In this document: one piece after another, positions 10,331-23,622 of the stretch
Layout: each line of letters opens with the position of its first letter
Position numbering within the stretch: position 1 is the stretch's first letter
NCBI RefSeq assembly: GCF_002865645.1
Contig: NW_020194620.1
Span: 1,309,353 to 1,373,352, forward strand
Origin: Hyaloscypha bicolor E
Taxonomy: Eukaryota > Ascomycota > Leotiomycetes > Helotiales > Hyaloscyphaceae
DNA length: 64,000 nt
Direction of reading: 5' to 3'
Position numbers and translations under genes: made by a program
Notes under the pieces: model-generated
What the model was told of the DNA's origin: nothing
Database searches by the model: none
Seen by the model: only the letters and a program-made list of their open reading frames with translations

Positions 10331-11040
10331 GATACTAATAAGCTTTTAGTATTACTTACTATATTTTTCCAGTTTACCTTTTAAAATGGCATTCAAATAA
10401 CTAATTAGAATATTAATATCCTTTAAAATTAACTATCTATATATATATCTCATTGAGAATAAGGCTTTGAAAGACTTGTTACTAACGAGCTTATATTTAA
10501 TATTATACTACTTACTAAGCTCTATAAGAAATTCTTTAAGCTTACTCTAATTATCTTATTACTTGCTCTAAGAAATAACTATAGTAAGTATAATCTTTAT
10601 ATTAATAAAAGCTCGTTACTAATAAGTTTATTAAAAGACTTTACTAGCCCTATAAGCAAAATAGTAATATTAGTTAAAGTATTTAAGCTATATTTCTTAT
10701 CTAAAAAAGCTTATTACTAATAAGCTTTTAGATAAATCTCTTAATATAAATAATAAAAATCTGCTTTCTTATAATTATAAATAAAAGCTTATTACTATTA
10801 AACTTCTTATAAAATACCGTATTAATACCCTTTTTATTTATAACCAAAATAGTTAAGTTATTAGTAATAACCTTATATATTATTATTCTTTTAATCTTCT
10901 AATAAAAGCTTATTATTAATAAGCTTTTTAGATATTTATAACTCTTAATACTTTTTACTATATTGTTTTATAAAATGGAAATCTTATAGTTATAGTAAAT
11001 CTATTTTCTATTAAATAAAGCTTATTACTAATAAGCTTTA
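10331..11040. repeat. Dispersed short palindrome family (GCTTATTACTAATAAGC)
   Basis: A palindromic motif of the form AAAGCTTATTACTAATAAGCTTT recurs at about 10331, 10475, 10609, 10705, 10782, 10902 and 11017, spaced 75-145 bp. The 10475 copy reads TTGTTACTAACGAGC and the 10609 copy GCTCGTTACTAATAAG, so an older, GC-richer form with CTCG arms is likely. Sequence between copies is not repeated. Nature unknown: hairpins of an old element or a degenerate satellite. Confidence 0.6.
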
Positions 11041-13380
11041 GGACTTAATTAATAGTAATTATTATATTACTACTATTTAAATTACTTTAGGAAATGAAAT
11101 ATAGATTTAAGTAAAAAAGCTTAATAGAAATAAGAAATTAAGAAAGCTTAATAGAAATAAAGAATTTGTATTACTTTTCTTAAGTTTAGTATAGTATTTA
11201 TATTAGAAGAAATTAAGATTATTTTAAATAAGGTATTATTTTAGTAATATACTAAAATTAATTAAAAACTTATTAATACCGAACTTCTTTAAATATAAAA
11301 AAAAGTCTTATTTCTAGTAAATCTTTTTAAATATTTTATTTACTAATACAAATATACTTCTTTCTATAAATATAATACTTTATATTTCTAAACTAATTAG
11401 GGTTTATAAAGTTCTCTTTTAAAGTTATAGAATTATTATTTCAGCTAATTAAATATCTAATAATTAAACTTAAATTAAAATTAGTATTTTAATTACCCTA
11501 ATTATAAATTCTTCTTAAGCCCTATCTCTTTTCTAAATAAAGCTACTAGTAGTTCTTTTACTAAAGAGAGTAAATTCTATATAGCCTATAATTTATATTA
11601 ATATTAAAAAGATTATATTTAAAATACTTTATAAAAGTAGAGGCCTCTTAATTAATTATTAGTAATAAGAAAATCTCAAAAAAAACATTTATAATAAGGA
11701 AATTAAAAGAGATTTTATAAGTAATTTATTTCTTTATATAACTCGATTTTAAATATTAATTTACCGGAATATATATCTTTATATTATATAAAATACTTTA
11801 ATCTATTTTAAAAGAATATAAACTAGATAAAAATAAGGCTTATTAATATTTAAATATAAGATAAAGAGCTTGATTTCTATTTACTTATTAGTAATAAATC
11901 TTTTAAAAAAGCTTGTTTAAGATGATTTTTTTTATTTCTATACTAATTTATTTTCCGAAATAGAAGATTTACTTTAATTTTCTTTTCTTTTTTATTAAAT
12001 ATTATAATATAATAAGCTTAAAAAGAAAGAATCTTATTTGTCTATAATAAATACTAAAAATCAAATATATAAATAGCTTGTATTATTTTCCGGTAATTAG
12101 AGCTATTTTAAGTATAAATATATTTATTATAAATAAGCTTTTTCTCAAATACTTATTTTAAAAGCTATTAATTAAACTTCTATATTTTATATAAGTTCTT
12201 ATAAATTAAAATATAAGAGCTCGTTAATACTTTACTTTCTATAGTCTATTTCTTACTAGTAATAAACTAAATAAAATAATATATTATTAGAAATAAGAAT
12301 TTATCTTAAGCTTATTTAAAGCTTTTATATATTTTGAAATAGTTAATAATAATAAGAGATTTTTCTATTACTTTTCTATTCTATAAACTTAAACTTATTC
12401 TAAACTACTATAATACTAAGGATATATAAAAGCAAATCAAAAACTTACTACTACTCTTATTTTTAAAGTTTATAAGTAAATAATAATATAATCTTTTATT
12501 TCTAATAAATTAAGAAGTTTCTTTAGTTATAATAAGCCTTTTAGTTAATAAATAAACTCAATTCATTTATAAATATACTATAGATATTTAAATAAGGCAA
12601 TATTAAGGTTTTTTTTTGCCTTATTAAGGATATTTAAAAGTAATAAAAGCTATAAATTACTTATAAAGCCTGAAAAAAATTATTAGAAACAAGCTTTTTA
12701 TAAGGAAATTAGTACTAATAAAATATAAGCCTTTAGAGTTTATAATATAAGAATAGATTTAGAAGTTCTAATAATTCTCTTTATTCTTTCTTTAAAGTTA
12801 ATATTTTCTTTAATATAAGCTTAATACTTGTTATTAATAAGCTATTCTTATACTATAGTAATATTAGATTAATTAGTATTAAAATCAAAATTATTATTTA
12901 ATTTCTCGGCTATATTAAAGAAACTATTTATAGTTACTATTTTGAAATTATTTTAATATAAAAGATTATTAGAAACAAGATATAGTAAAAAAATTCTTAA
13001 TATAAATAAAGCTTTTCTTAGCTAATAGGCTCCTTTAGTAAAGATTTTCGTTTATATAAAGCTGATTTTAAATATTATTTTTACTTTTCTTTTAATATTA
13101 TATTATTTCTAATAAAGAAAAAAAAAAGCTCTTTATAAATACTTATTTATAACAAGAAATTAATTATAGTTATATATTAGAAAAGGCTTATATTTTATTT
13201 AAAAACCTTATTAATACTAATTCTTATATTTCTTTTAAGAAAACCCGGCTTTTATAATAGACTGATTTTTATAAGCCTATTTCTTAATATAAAATATAGT
13301 ATTAGATTCTATTTTCTTAAGTATATAATTAATACTAAATAATAATAAAAAGTTTTATTTCTATTAGGGCTTCTCTAGCC
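11041..13380. other. AT-rich, RIP-like DNA without recognisable gene
   Basis: TA-rich sequence with stops in all frames. I could not recognise a protein family or element boundary. It is probably old transposon debris, by composition only. Confidence 0.5.
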
Positions 13381-13389
13381 TAGCTAGCG

Positions 13390-13640
13390 AAATTTCTTAA
13401 TACTACCGAGCCTTTTACTAAAATACTTGGGCCTTTTACTAAATTCCTTATTAATAGTAAGCCTTCTAGCAAAATTCTTGTTAATAGTAAGCTTTCTAGA
13501 AAAATTCTCGGTAATACCGAGAATTCTTAAAAATTATAGGGTACTCTTTCCAAAATCCTTAATAATACTAAAGATTTTCAAGATCTATAGGATATTATAA
13601 CTAAATTCCTTAATAGTAATAAACTACTAGCTATAGATAG
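13390..13640. repeat. Cluster of short degenerate inverted repeats
   Basis: Units of about 45-60 bp of the form AAATTCTTGTTAATAGTAAGCTTTCTAG are repeated four to five times. One copy keeps GAATTCTCGG..CCGAGAATTC-type arms (near 13500). They resemble the palindromes at 10.3-11.0 kb in layout (arm, TAATA or TAATAC centre, arm). Probably one degenerate repeat family. Confidence 0.45.
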
Positions 13641-15170
13641 AATTTTAACTTTCTTGAAAAATTTTAAGCTTAATTCTAGAGAAATCTCGATAGTCCCGAA
13701 ATAATTAAAGCTTATAGCTAAAGCTTTAAAATCTTAAGCTTCTTATATTACCTTTAACTTTTTCGGTAATAATAAGAAGTTAAAGCTAGTTCCTCGGCCC
13801 TTAGTATTTGCCTTCTTTTTAATAACTTATAGAAAAATATTAGAGTTTATAGATCTGATTTATAATTAGAAGTTTAGGGAAATATTTATTATAAACGAAT
13901 ATTTTATTTCTTTATAATTCTAATAAGCCTTATATAAGAACTATTTCCTTATTATATAAAAATATATTAAAGCCAGTTAAAGTAATTAGAAAATAAAAGA
14001 TCTAAATATTTAAAGAATTTCTTATTACTAATAAATCTTTCTAGTTTATATTTTTTTTATTCTTATTATATAATTGAGACTAGAATAAGTTTTAAGAGAG
14101 ATATAGGAAATAGAAAGCTGTTTTAGTTCTTTTAAAGGCTATATAGCAGAACCGGAATATTCTTAATATAAAGGATATAAATAGAATAAAAAATAAAAAG
14201 AATTTTAATGTCTTTTATTTTATTTATTCTAAGAAAGAGAAATGATATCTCCTAATAAAAAAGAATATTAATATAGCTTACTAATAGCAAGTTAGATATA
14301 ATTTAGAGGCTTATTAATAATATAGTTTTATATGAACTTTATTTATTACAAGAATTTTAATTAAATTCTTTTACTTTTTTTCTTTTTTTATTATATTTTT
14401 ATATTACTTATAAGTTATTTAAATAGTTCTAGAAAATACTTAATAGTAGTAAGCTTTTTACCTGTTCTTTTCTCTTATTATCTAGATTTCTTATTCTAAA
14501 TAAAGAAATCCCAGAATTTTTTTTAGTATATATTACTACTTATAATAGTATATTATTTATTCTAGAAATATTAAAAGCTCGGTTTTTATAAGAGAAAAAA
14601 AATATACTATTAGCTAGTAGTAATATATATTATAATAGAATTATAATAAAGTAGTAATAATTTCTATAGAACTTGAGATAACTCGCCTATAATAAGGTAT
14701 TTAATTAAACTAAAAACGGGAAGCTATTATTACTATATAAGACTATAATTCTAGCTATTTTTTTTATAATAAAAACTCTTGTTATTAGAATCCTATCTAG
14801 GGATTTTATTATAAGAGAATACTAGCTATAACTTTATTTAATATATCTATTTTAATTATAATAAAGAAATTAGAATTATAATAATATAAAATTAGTACTA
14901 AGAATATAGCTTGCTTTAATTTAGTAGAATCTTATTAATATTAATTCATTTATTTATATGAAATTCTCTTATATATTAGAGTTATTAAAAGCTTTATTAT
15001 ATAGCTATATTTCCTAATAAAATACTAATAAAAGTTATAAAAGCTCAAAAAGTCTTATATTTCCTTAATTATTATTAATAATTACTGGTTTTTAATAATT
15101 ACTATCTTATTCGAGTTTATTTTAATATTTTTAGTAGAAATAATAAAGCCTAGATATTTTATATAAGTAT
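13641..15170. other. AT-rich DNA, possibly the 3' part of the minus-strand Gypsy remnant
   Basis: No frame survives. Its position, downstream on the minus strand of the RT remnant at 15.5-16.1 kb, suggests RNase H and integrase debris, but I could not identify a motif. Confidence 0.35.
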
Positions 15171-15399
15171 AAAATATATAATAGCAGGATATTATATAAG
15201 TAATTAAAATAAAAATAAAAACCAAAATAAAATATAAAGTAAAGTATAAAAATATAATTAATTCTAAGAACTAGTTCCTATTAAGAAACTAATTAATATT
15301 TATTTCCAAAGCTTATATATCTTTATATATATTATCTAGTATTTTACTAAATATATAAAAGTACTAATTCTAATTAGAGAATATAATCCCATATAAGTA

Positions 15400-16200
15400 C
15401 TAGCCTAATTAGGCTACTAAATTCAGCTAGATACTTGCTATTAATATATATATTATAATAAATAACCTTAAACTTTGATTTCTTAATATTTACTTAAAGG
15501 CTAGCCTTTTATAATTACTAAAGAATCTTTTATATATAATTTTTATATTTAAAAAATTTATTTAAATAAATTAGAATATTATCTAGATAAGCTATATAAA
15601 AGATATTAAAGTAATTAAAGAGAATATTATTTATATATTTTTAATATATAATAGAGCTATTAATTAGGCCTTTCTAAAAAACTTTATATTTATAGGCTTT
15701 ATATTTTATATGAAATATTATAAGTTTTTTGAATTCTGGATCTATTTAAATCTAATAAAATACTTCCTAAATATCTAGCTTTATATAGACCTTAGTTTAA
15801 GCTAGCTATATAAGGGTTTTATAAATAAATAAAAATAAAAATAATTCTTTTATATTAAATTATTTAGCTTATAATAATTAATATAGAATTAGAGAGCTCT
15901 ATTAGCCTTTTTTATAAAGAGAATCGGGAATATAAAAGAGAACTAACTTGGTTTAATAAAGCCTTATTAGAGGTTTTTTTTAAGGAAGTATTTAATTTCT
16001 TATAGCTTATAAGTTAATTATTAATAAAGCAGGAAATATTCTAGGCTTTCTAGACTCTTGGAATTATTAATCTAAATCTTATAATTATATAGCTAATACA
16101 GAAATAAGATATTTAAAAAGATATTTATAAAGTTCTTAAACTCTTTTAGTAAAACTCTTACTAGCTATTATAGCTTTATTTTTCCTGGCTATTATTTGCC
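15400..16200 (-). mobile_element. RIP-degraded Gypsy-type reverse transcriptase remnant
   Basis: Read on the minus strand, the region keeps the outline of a Ty3/Gypsy RT. A block near 15640-15720 corresponds to the palm motif FR..YGLYEYKVLFFGL. It is followed by NSPAIYQKYIN-like residues, then AYLDNILIY at about 15571-15594, where the catalytic YLDD has become YLDN by a G to A change. Stops are frequent and of the Gln/Trp-to-stop type. LTRs were not located. Confidence 0.6.
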
Positions 16201-16916
16201 CGAAATAAACTTGTTTTTTTATTATAATTCTAGCTTTTTATTAATCTCGAAAAATAATATTATAAAGAAAAGATTTTTTTTCTTCTATAGATTTATCTAA
16301 AAAGTAGCTAGTAAAATACCTATAATATTAATTATAGGCCTTAACTAGCTCTTATAGCTTTTTTTTAAATAGTATAGTTTTAATATTTCTATTTCTGGTT
16401 TAGGAAAAACTTCTATATTTTCTAAGGCTACTTGTATTTCTTTATAAAATCGAGCTTAATTCTTTTATTATATATGGCTTTCTAAGCCCGGTTTAGGAAA
16501 AGAATAAAGGGGTTTTCTTTTTATAATCTGAGGTTTCTAGAATTTATTTATAGCTATAGTATTATATTTAAATAATTAAAAGATTATTTATATATTACTT
16601 TCTTTAATAATATAAGTTATTATATATTAAATAAAAAATACTAGAACCTTTTTATATAGTATATTACTATATATAGTATTTTATATTTAAAACAAAATCT
16701 ACTTTAATTAATAATTACTTTAATTATTAAATTTCAAAATTAATATAGTAACTAAGAGATTTAAAAAGTCTTTAACTTAAGAATTATTATTCTATAAAGA
16801 CTTAAATTTTTATATTAAATAGTTAACTAGTAACTATAATTTATAAAAATTAAACTAGCCTTATTAGGCTATTTTATCTCTTATCTAAGAGAGCCCTCTT
16901 ATAAGTAGCTAAAATC

Positions 16917-16985
16917 TCTTAGTAAGTTCTTAGCTAATTAAGAACGTGATTTCTTAGTAAGCTCTTAGCTAATTAAGAACGTGAC
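16917..16985. repeat. 35 bp tandem duplication with internal palindrome
   Basis: TCTTAGTAAGTTCTTAGCTA... (16917-16951) is repeated with two differences at 16952-16985. Each unit contains the inverted repeat GTTCTTAGCTAATTAAGAAC and ends in ACGTGA. It lies at a change from RIP-like to less mutated sequence. Confidence 0.8.
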
Positions 16986-17099
16986 TTGAATTTGGAACTA
17001 AGAATTCGGTTTATAAGATCGGGACATCTATTAAGCCATAATTACGATTTAATGAGACATTTATTTAGCCGTCTTATAATTTGATTTCTAATAATTAGT

Positions 17100-17626
17100 G
17101 GATTTATAGGCCGTACTTATTATAATTAATAGAGTTATGAGTTATTCTCGTGGTTTGGTATAGCTAGATTTTATTATTTAAGTAGCTAGATTTCCCCCCT
17201 TAGAACCAGAAAATCAAGCACTCGAACCTTTAGTTTACGATCTAAAACCTTACTTTACTTTACTTTACTTTAGTCTTTAAGACTTTACCTTCTATTAATT
17301 CCGACTATTCCGACACTTTTTTAGAAGTTCGAAAGGAAATTATATATATATTTAATTCGGAGTTCTTAGTAAATATCTCTTATAATATTTCTTTATAGTT
17401 TAATACTTATTCTTTTATATAATAGTAAAGTCTTTCTCTAGTAATATTAGTTAATAGGCTATATAAATCTATTATAAAGAAAATTTGGCTAGTAAACTTA
17501 AGCGAGAGTACTAGCTTAGTTTCTAGAGAACTAGATAATTAAAAGAAAGTACTAGAAGAGAGAGAGGATATTAATATACTAGAAGTTAGGCGCTTTTTTT
17601 AATAGTTAATTTCGAAGTTTTCTTAT
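17100..17626 (+). mobile_element. 5' part of a Gypsy element, split by the Copia insertion
   Basis: This segment abuts the left end of the Copia element at 17627. The plus-strand Gypsy RT begins directly right of the Copia element at 23913, and the 5 bp duplication CTTAT joins the two flanks. I therefore infer that 17100-17626 is the upstream (Gag/protease) part of the same Gypsy element. The coding content is too mutated to name domains, and the left limit is uncertain. Confidence 0.45.
17251..17270. repeat. TACTT microsatellite
   Basis: Four tandem TACTT units. Confidence 0.85.
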
Positions 17627-17916
17627 TATTGGTTTACTAGTAATGCATGGCACCGTTATATAGGCGTGAAAGTGCTATTTGCGTAAAGTTAGTAAAGTTG
17701 TTATTCAGAAGTAGGGATTGCAGTATTATAGTATTAATATGTGATCCCTAAATCTGCTAAGCCTAAAAGGGTCTAGTCTACTAGTCGAGTTACTAATGGG
17801 ACGCGAGGTCACATGACCATGTCCCGTATCCTATGTCCCATTGCCCATGTCCTATTGCCTATTACCCATATCCCGTGTCTATACACGTAACTCCCAGAGG
17901 AATAGCTATACTAATA
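17627..17916 (-). repeat. 3' LTR of the Copia element (little RIP)
   Basis: 290 bp direct repeat of 23623-23912. It keeps many CA and TG dinucleotides (for example TCACATGACCATGTCCCG) that are TA in the other LTR. Contains a run of short degenerate units around CCCATGTCCCATTGCCC (about 17815-17870). The outer ends are TATTGG..CTAATA, presumably once TGTTGG..CTAACA. Confidence 0.92.
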
Positions 17917-18267
17917 CTAGAAACTCTCTAAAAACGCGAAAAATAGTATCTCCCTCTAATTACATACAAATTCCCTAATCCGGCCTAGTACCAGATTTCC
18001 CAAATGCTCTGTATATCCATATCGCTTCTGAGGTTTTGGTTACATGCCAAAGGCTACAGCCTTTTGTATATAACTTCCCCTCCCATAATATTCTCCCATC
18101 CCATATATCTATTTTCCGCCCTATCCGTATTTGACCTATTCCTCTACGTCCAATTATATAGTATTCATATTAATTAGGCACTTAAGGGCGTTCATTGGCT
18201 TTGATTTCGTTATGGAATTAGCAGGATTCGATTCTCCCTTAATCCACTTGACTTCTGCGATTTCTCG

Positions 18268-18453
18268 TTATTTATATGCCTGGCAGAAGTATATTATATT
18301 AATTATTAGGCGTTTCTCTCGAGTAGTACCTAATTTGACAAGGCATTCGTATAATGACTTTGAATCTATATAGATAACTAGTAGTAGTTCCATTTCTAGT
18401 ACTCTATTAATTATAGATTTGACTGAAGTACCTATATTAAAACCGTAAGCCAT
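18268..18453 (-). pseudogene. Copia RNase H domain remnant
   Basis: The 61-codon minus-strand open segment contains VIYIDSKSLYECLVKLGTT followed by EKRLIINI. This is the Copia-family RNase H signature of fungal elements (YTDSKSLYDCLVKLGTT-like), with small RIP-type changes. It lies next to the 3' LTR, as expected for the end of a Copia polyprotein. It is a fragment of a broken polyprotein, not a separate gene. Confidence 0.8.
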
Positions 18454-19099
18454 ACTATAGAGTTCCGAAGCTAGAATACTTCTAGTAACTCTCTTGTATT
18501 TGGTAGAGAACTAGTAGATAATATTAGTATATCTAGTTCTATTTACTAGAACTAGAATATATCTGATCTGGAAGGAGAGATCTCTATTATTTGCAAATAA
18601 AGTATTTATAAAAACGATTAAATATAAGGACTTCTTTACTAGCTTTACGAATCTCAGTCCTCTGGCGGTATTCTCAATTTACTATTAAATATACTTATTA
18701 AGTATCTTTATATTAGTTTCCGAGGATTTAATAGCTTAAGTAGTAATTAATAGATTATATGAAGCTTCTGGTTAATAAACTAATATAATATATACTTCTC
18801 TTATATATTGGGCAATATATTAGTCCTTAATAGAGAGATTTTAATAAATAGTACCCCTACTACTTATAGTAGTAGTATTCTTTATAGAAATGGTTCGGAG
18901 GTTCTTATACTAGTATTCTTATATAAGGATAATTCTAGTAATATTAGTATAGATAATACCTTTATTAAATTTGAGATTATAGTTAAAAGTAAGGGATTTA
19001 TGTTTCTTAGCCAAGAACTTAGCCTTATAGAGCTTTAGTTATTCTGCCTTTATAAAATCATTAGTTCTAATAAATAGGGTATTATTAGTTTAAAGGCTA

Positions 19100-19900
19100 A
19101 TAATTCCGAAGAATTACTTGCTATAGAGTAAGTAAGGGTTATAAATTAACTATTTTATAGAGAGCTTATTAATATAGTAGGAATAGTAAGTCTTAAACTA
19201 GTAGTTCCTAGCTTCCGGTATGCTATATAGTAGTTTTATAACCTTTAGAATAGAATTATTCTTTAGATTTAGCTCTCTAGTAAGCTTATAAAGTGAATTA
19301 ATATAGAAATTGCAATTAAGTAAGATTATTAATTAGATATAAGCTTGCAAGATATTATATAAATATAATTCTGTAATATCTATTATTATAGTAGTAATAC
19401 TAAGGATAATTCTCTAGCTAATATATTAGATAGTAGGTAATTATATTAATATTATATATTTCTTACTATTATTATAAGCTTGGATAACTAGTTTCGATTT
19501 CTTAAGCTCTTTTTCTATACTCTTATTCTTAATCTCGTTAATAAACCGGGAGTTAAAGATATATATTTCCTTTAGTACCTGAGATCTGGAAGTAACCTTA
19601 AATATATTCTTTTTTAGAAGGCTAGTAATTTTAACTTAACGGGAATCCTTATATAGTTTATTATCCTATAGGAATACTATAATATCCGGGGTCTTATAAG
19701 GGTATTCTTTACTATACTTTAGTGAAATAGCAGGAGGAATTATACCCGTATTGCCTTTAGCCTTACTATTAGATTTGGGAACAGGTTTAGGTTTAGGGCC
19801 ATTAGTAATAACCTTAATATCTCCTATATAAAAGGGCTTTATAGAGGTTAAATAGAAGATAGTATTACTATATAGTAGAGCTAGTATATAGTTCTCTCTA
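19100..19900 (-). pseudogene. Copia reverse transcriptase remnant
   Basis: On the minus strand near 19150-19220 the residues resemble the Copia RT stretch YGIPEAGxHWW...STYDPCLL, with Trp and Gln codons turned into stops. The surrounding sequence lacks an open frame. Limits are approximate and set by position between the Gag and RNase H remnants. Confidence 0.5.
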
Positions 19901-21639
19901 TTAATAGCTACTAGCTTATATGGTCTATCCTAATTACTAGATTAACCGGTATTCCCTTTATACTAAATAAGAATATTCGAATTCAGGGGTAGTTTATAGA
20001 TATTAGTAGTACTAGGACTATTTCGGGTATTTAAAGCATTTGTAATTTGATATCTAGCTCAAAGCTTCTGAATTTCTATTATTGCCTTTTTAAGTACTAC
20101 TAATTACTATAATATAGTAGGTAATAGGGTATTATATTCGGTTATTTGAGGTAAAGTACTATAAACTAAAAGGATTGGGATAATGCTATCAGGTCCTGCA
20201 AAGTTATTAATAGCCTTAAAAGCTATTTAGAATATAATATCCTTATTAATTCTATTAACTTTGGCCATAATAATAAGATAGGTATATCGGATCGGGCTAT
20301 AGTAGCATTTTATAATTCCGACGAAGTTGTGAGCTTTTATAAGAATAATCTTGACCTTGGTTCTTATAGTATTTATAAGCTAAGCAAATTCCTTACTAAT
20401 AAACTGCTTTCCGGTATTTGCTATAATCTAATTAGAAGGGCCTAAATAGTTATTAATCTAGTATTACTTAAGTATATCCTAGATATATATTATACTAATA
20501 TTCTAGAGCTATTAGCTAGCTTAATATTAAATATCTTTATTAATAATATAGAGTATAGGCTTACTGGAAATATAGAAAATATTAATAATAATAAAGTAGT
20601 TAAAGCTAATATTATCTCTTAGATTAAACTTGAATTATTTAGGTAATCGGCTATATTTCTAGTATTACTTATAGTACTTTATAAGATACTTAAGGGCTTC
20701 TATATTAATATTATAGCCTGCTTATTCTAGTACGTTTCAGAGCTTACTAATAAATAAATAACTAAAATAATAGTATAGATATTATAATTTGACCTCTATA
20801 AAAAAGCAGGAATTATAAGTAAAGAATTCAGAAATGAAGCCTTATAGTATAGTATTCTAAAGCAGGAAAGAGTATCCGAAATATCATATTATAGGTATAT
20901 ATTTTTCGGTAGAAGTAATAAGATAATTAGTAAGATTATTAAAGTAGACTCCTAGCTTATTTATATTAGCTAAGCTAAGCAAAAATAGAGTCTTTAAAGG
21001 TATAATATGAAATTATACTTGCCTAATTAGTATACTTACTATTATAGATCTAATAGAAGACATAGATCTAATACTAAACTAGATATTAACTTGACCTTTA
21101 GTAATTTTATTAAGTTTAATACTATTATTAGTTTACTAGAGAGCTTGGAATTAGTCAGAACTAGTAGTTAAGTATCTAGAGGCTCCGGTATTAATTATAA
21201 TTCTATAAAAGTAGTAAGTATTATATCTTAATATACTATTAATTATAAAAGTCTGGGCGTTTTCTATTAAGGGTTTAATAGGCTTTAAGGCATGGTTTTT
21301 ACCTATTATCTAGTATATAAGAAAAAGAGAAGTGAGGTTATTTATAAGGATATTAGCTATAGTTATTAGTAAAGCAGGAGTAGTAGGAGTAGCAGGAGTG
21401 GCTAAAAAGCTCTCGACTAAAATAAAATAGGAATCTAGGTAGTATTTCTCTTCTTTATCCGTTTTTACTAATAAAGCCTTAAAAGTATTATTTACTAGTT
21501 TGTCTTTACTATCCTTATTACCTTCTTTACCTTTGGCTTCAGTAATATACTATATATAAGTACTACTAAAGCATTTATTAAAGTTATAGGTATTTCGGGA
21601 TCTGAACTAATAGATATTTCTATCCCTAAATCGAGCCTT

Positions 21640-21780
21640 TTTAGCCTCTTATTCCTCTGGTATATGCTTTTATAAGCGGTATTCGGGTTTCTTATATATA
21701 AAATACGACTTCGGAATATAATTATTATAATTATAGGGCTTGGAGTAGTTATTACGGGTTCCGAAGTTACGGCTAGATCC
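21640..21780 (-). pseudogene. Copia Gag zinc-knuckle remnant
   Basis: Minus-strand reading gives YNYNNYIPKSYFIYKK, which fits a CCHC knuckle in which Cys codons (TGT) became Tyr (TAT). The same block occurs in the truncated copy near 930-1000. Confidence 0.5.
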
Positions 21781-23622
21781 GTATTAATAATTTCTGGAGG
21801 AATAATAGCTTAGAGGGTTCTGAGAATAGTATTATTAATTAGTAAAGAAGGTTTCGGGATTAGCTTATTATTTGCTCTTATATATAGTAATAGATAACTA
21901 GAGCTTATTAATAAGCTAGCCGAGATTTGCAGGAGGGTCTGAGATTATATATCTATATATCTAGGAGCCTTAGTAAGAGGTAATAATCTTATTATAAAGG
22001 AATTCGGTATTTCGTAAGTTAGGTATAAGACCGTACTATAGTTAATATAGTTTATTAATTAGTAGTTAAATAGTCTCAAATATTGTCTTTTCCGGAAATT
22101 TAGCCATTATAGAAGCTAATATAGTAGTATTCCACTTGTCTAAATTTCGATATTCGAATCCAGGGCCTTTAAAAAAGCTATAGATATTAATATAAGCCTC
22201 TTTATATATATATTAAGAGAGCTAGTTATTATAGAAATAGTCTTGAACTAGTTCCTTTAGTATAGTAGGAAAAGCTCGCATTAGTACCTCTTATAGAAGC
22301 TCTATATATTAGTAGATATTAAGGAAAATAGTAAGTTTGCGGTTAAAATTACTATTAGATCCATTATACTTTTACTCTTTAGTATAGATCTTGGCGACTT
22401 CCCCGATAAGTCTTATAGTTAAAGGAAATTGGGGGTTATTCGGATATAGTTATAGTAATAGTAGTAATAGGAGTATACTATTTGCTTCTAGAGCTTCCGT
22501 ACTAGTATATAAATCTAGTAGAGGTATTAAAGATAACAGGTTCTAGGTACTTGTTTTTTATAAGAGTAATAAAGCCTAATAGGATTAGTTCCTTAATAAG
22601 GTCTGATCTGGCTACTAATATATCCTTATTTAATTATATATACTATTTATTTTCTTTTATAATAATATATAGGATATTCGTAATAGTATTAGTACCGCTA
22701 TTCTATTATATAAATACGCCGCCGTACTAAAGGGTCTTATATAGGTATAATATCTCCGGGAGTTCGAATTTATTAAAGTTTCCTCGATAGGTAAAGTTCT
22801 TAAAGTTATATCTAAATAGCTCCTAAAGGTTATTATTAACTATTTTATAGAGAATATATTGAAATAGCTTAGTATTTAAGAACTTAGTTATCTCGTCTGC
22901 CTTAATAGAGTTTAGGTTAATTCTATATCTCTACTTTTTTACTAATTCCTTGAAATTATTATTATTTATAGAGTAATCGGATTAGATAGATCCGATAAAG
23001 AAATCGTCTACTATAGTATATTCCGCTATTATATATTCTATAGGCTCGTACCTAGTTCGAAATATAGTAGTTCGTAAGAAGGGTAGGTTTATAAGAAGGA
23101 GAGTAGTTTATAAGATAGGTGGTTTATAATAGGTATTATATTTAAGGTAAAAATTTCGTCTATAACGAGAAATTTAGGAAGTGAAATTTAAGAAGTAAAA
23201 TATCGAGATTCCGGGAGGACTTGACGGTTCTAAAGCTTAAGAGCCCTAGGGGTTCAAAAGAAGGTGGTTTTTAAAAGGGTTTTATAGGAGTTAAATGGAA
23301 ATAAAATAGAATAGTCAAATAGCTAACCGTTTTGGTACTTGGCAAGATCAAGTACTTTTCCTGCCTATATAACCGAATTACAGGTAATAGAACTAATAGA
23401 TATTTCCCCCTTTAATATAGTATAATCGGGCCTTAGTAAGATTAAGTATCTTTCCTGCCTATATAACCGAATTATAAGTAATAGGATTAATAGTTATCTC
23501 CTCTTTAACTGGAATAATGGCTTTATTCCTAAGTAACCGAATCTTAGGTAAGTATAGCTTAATCCTTCCTAATCTATAAGTACTAAATAGGTCTTATTCT
23601 AATCTAAATACAAACTAATTAG

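Noticed and set aside
18808..19038. Plus-strand 76-codon frame in the Copia body
   Set aside because: Antisense to the Copia polyprotein region; no domain.
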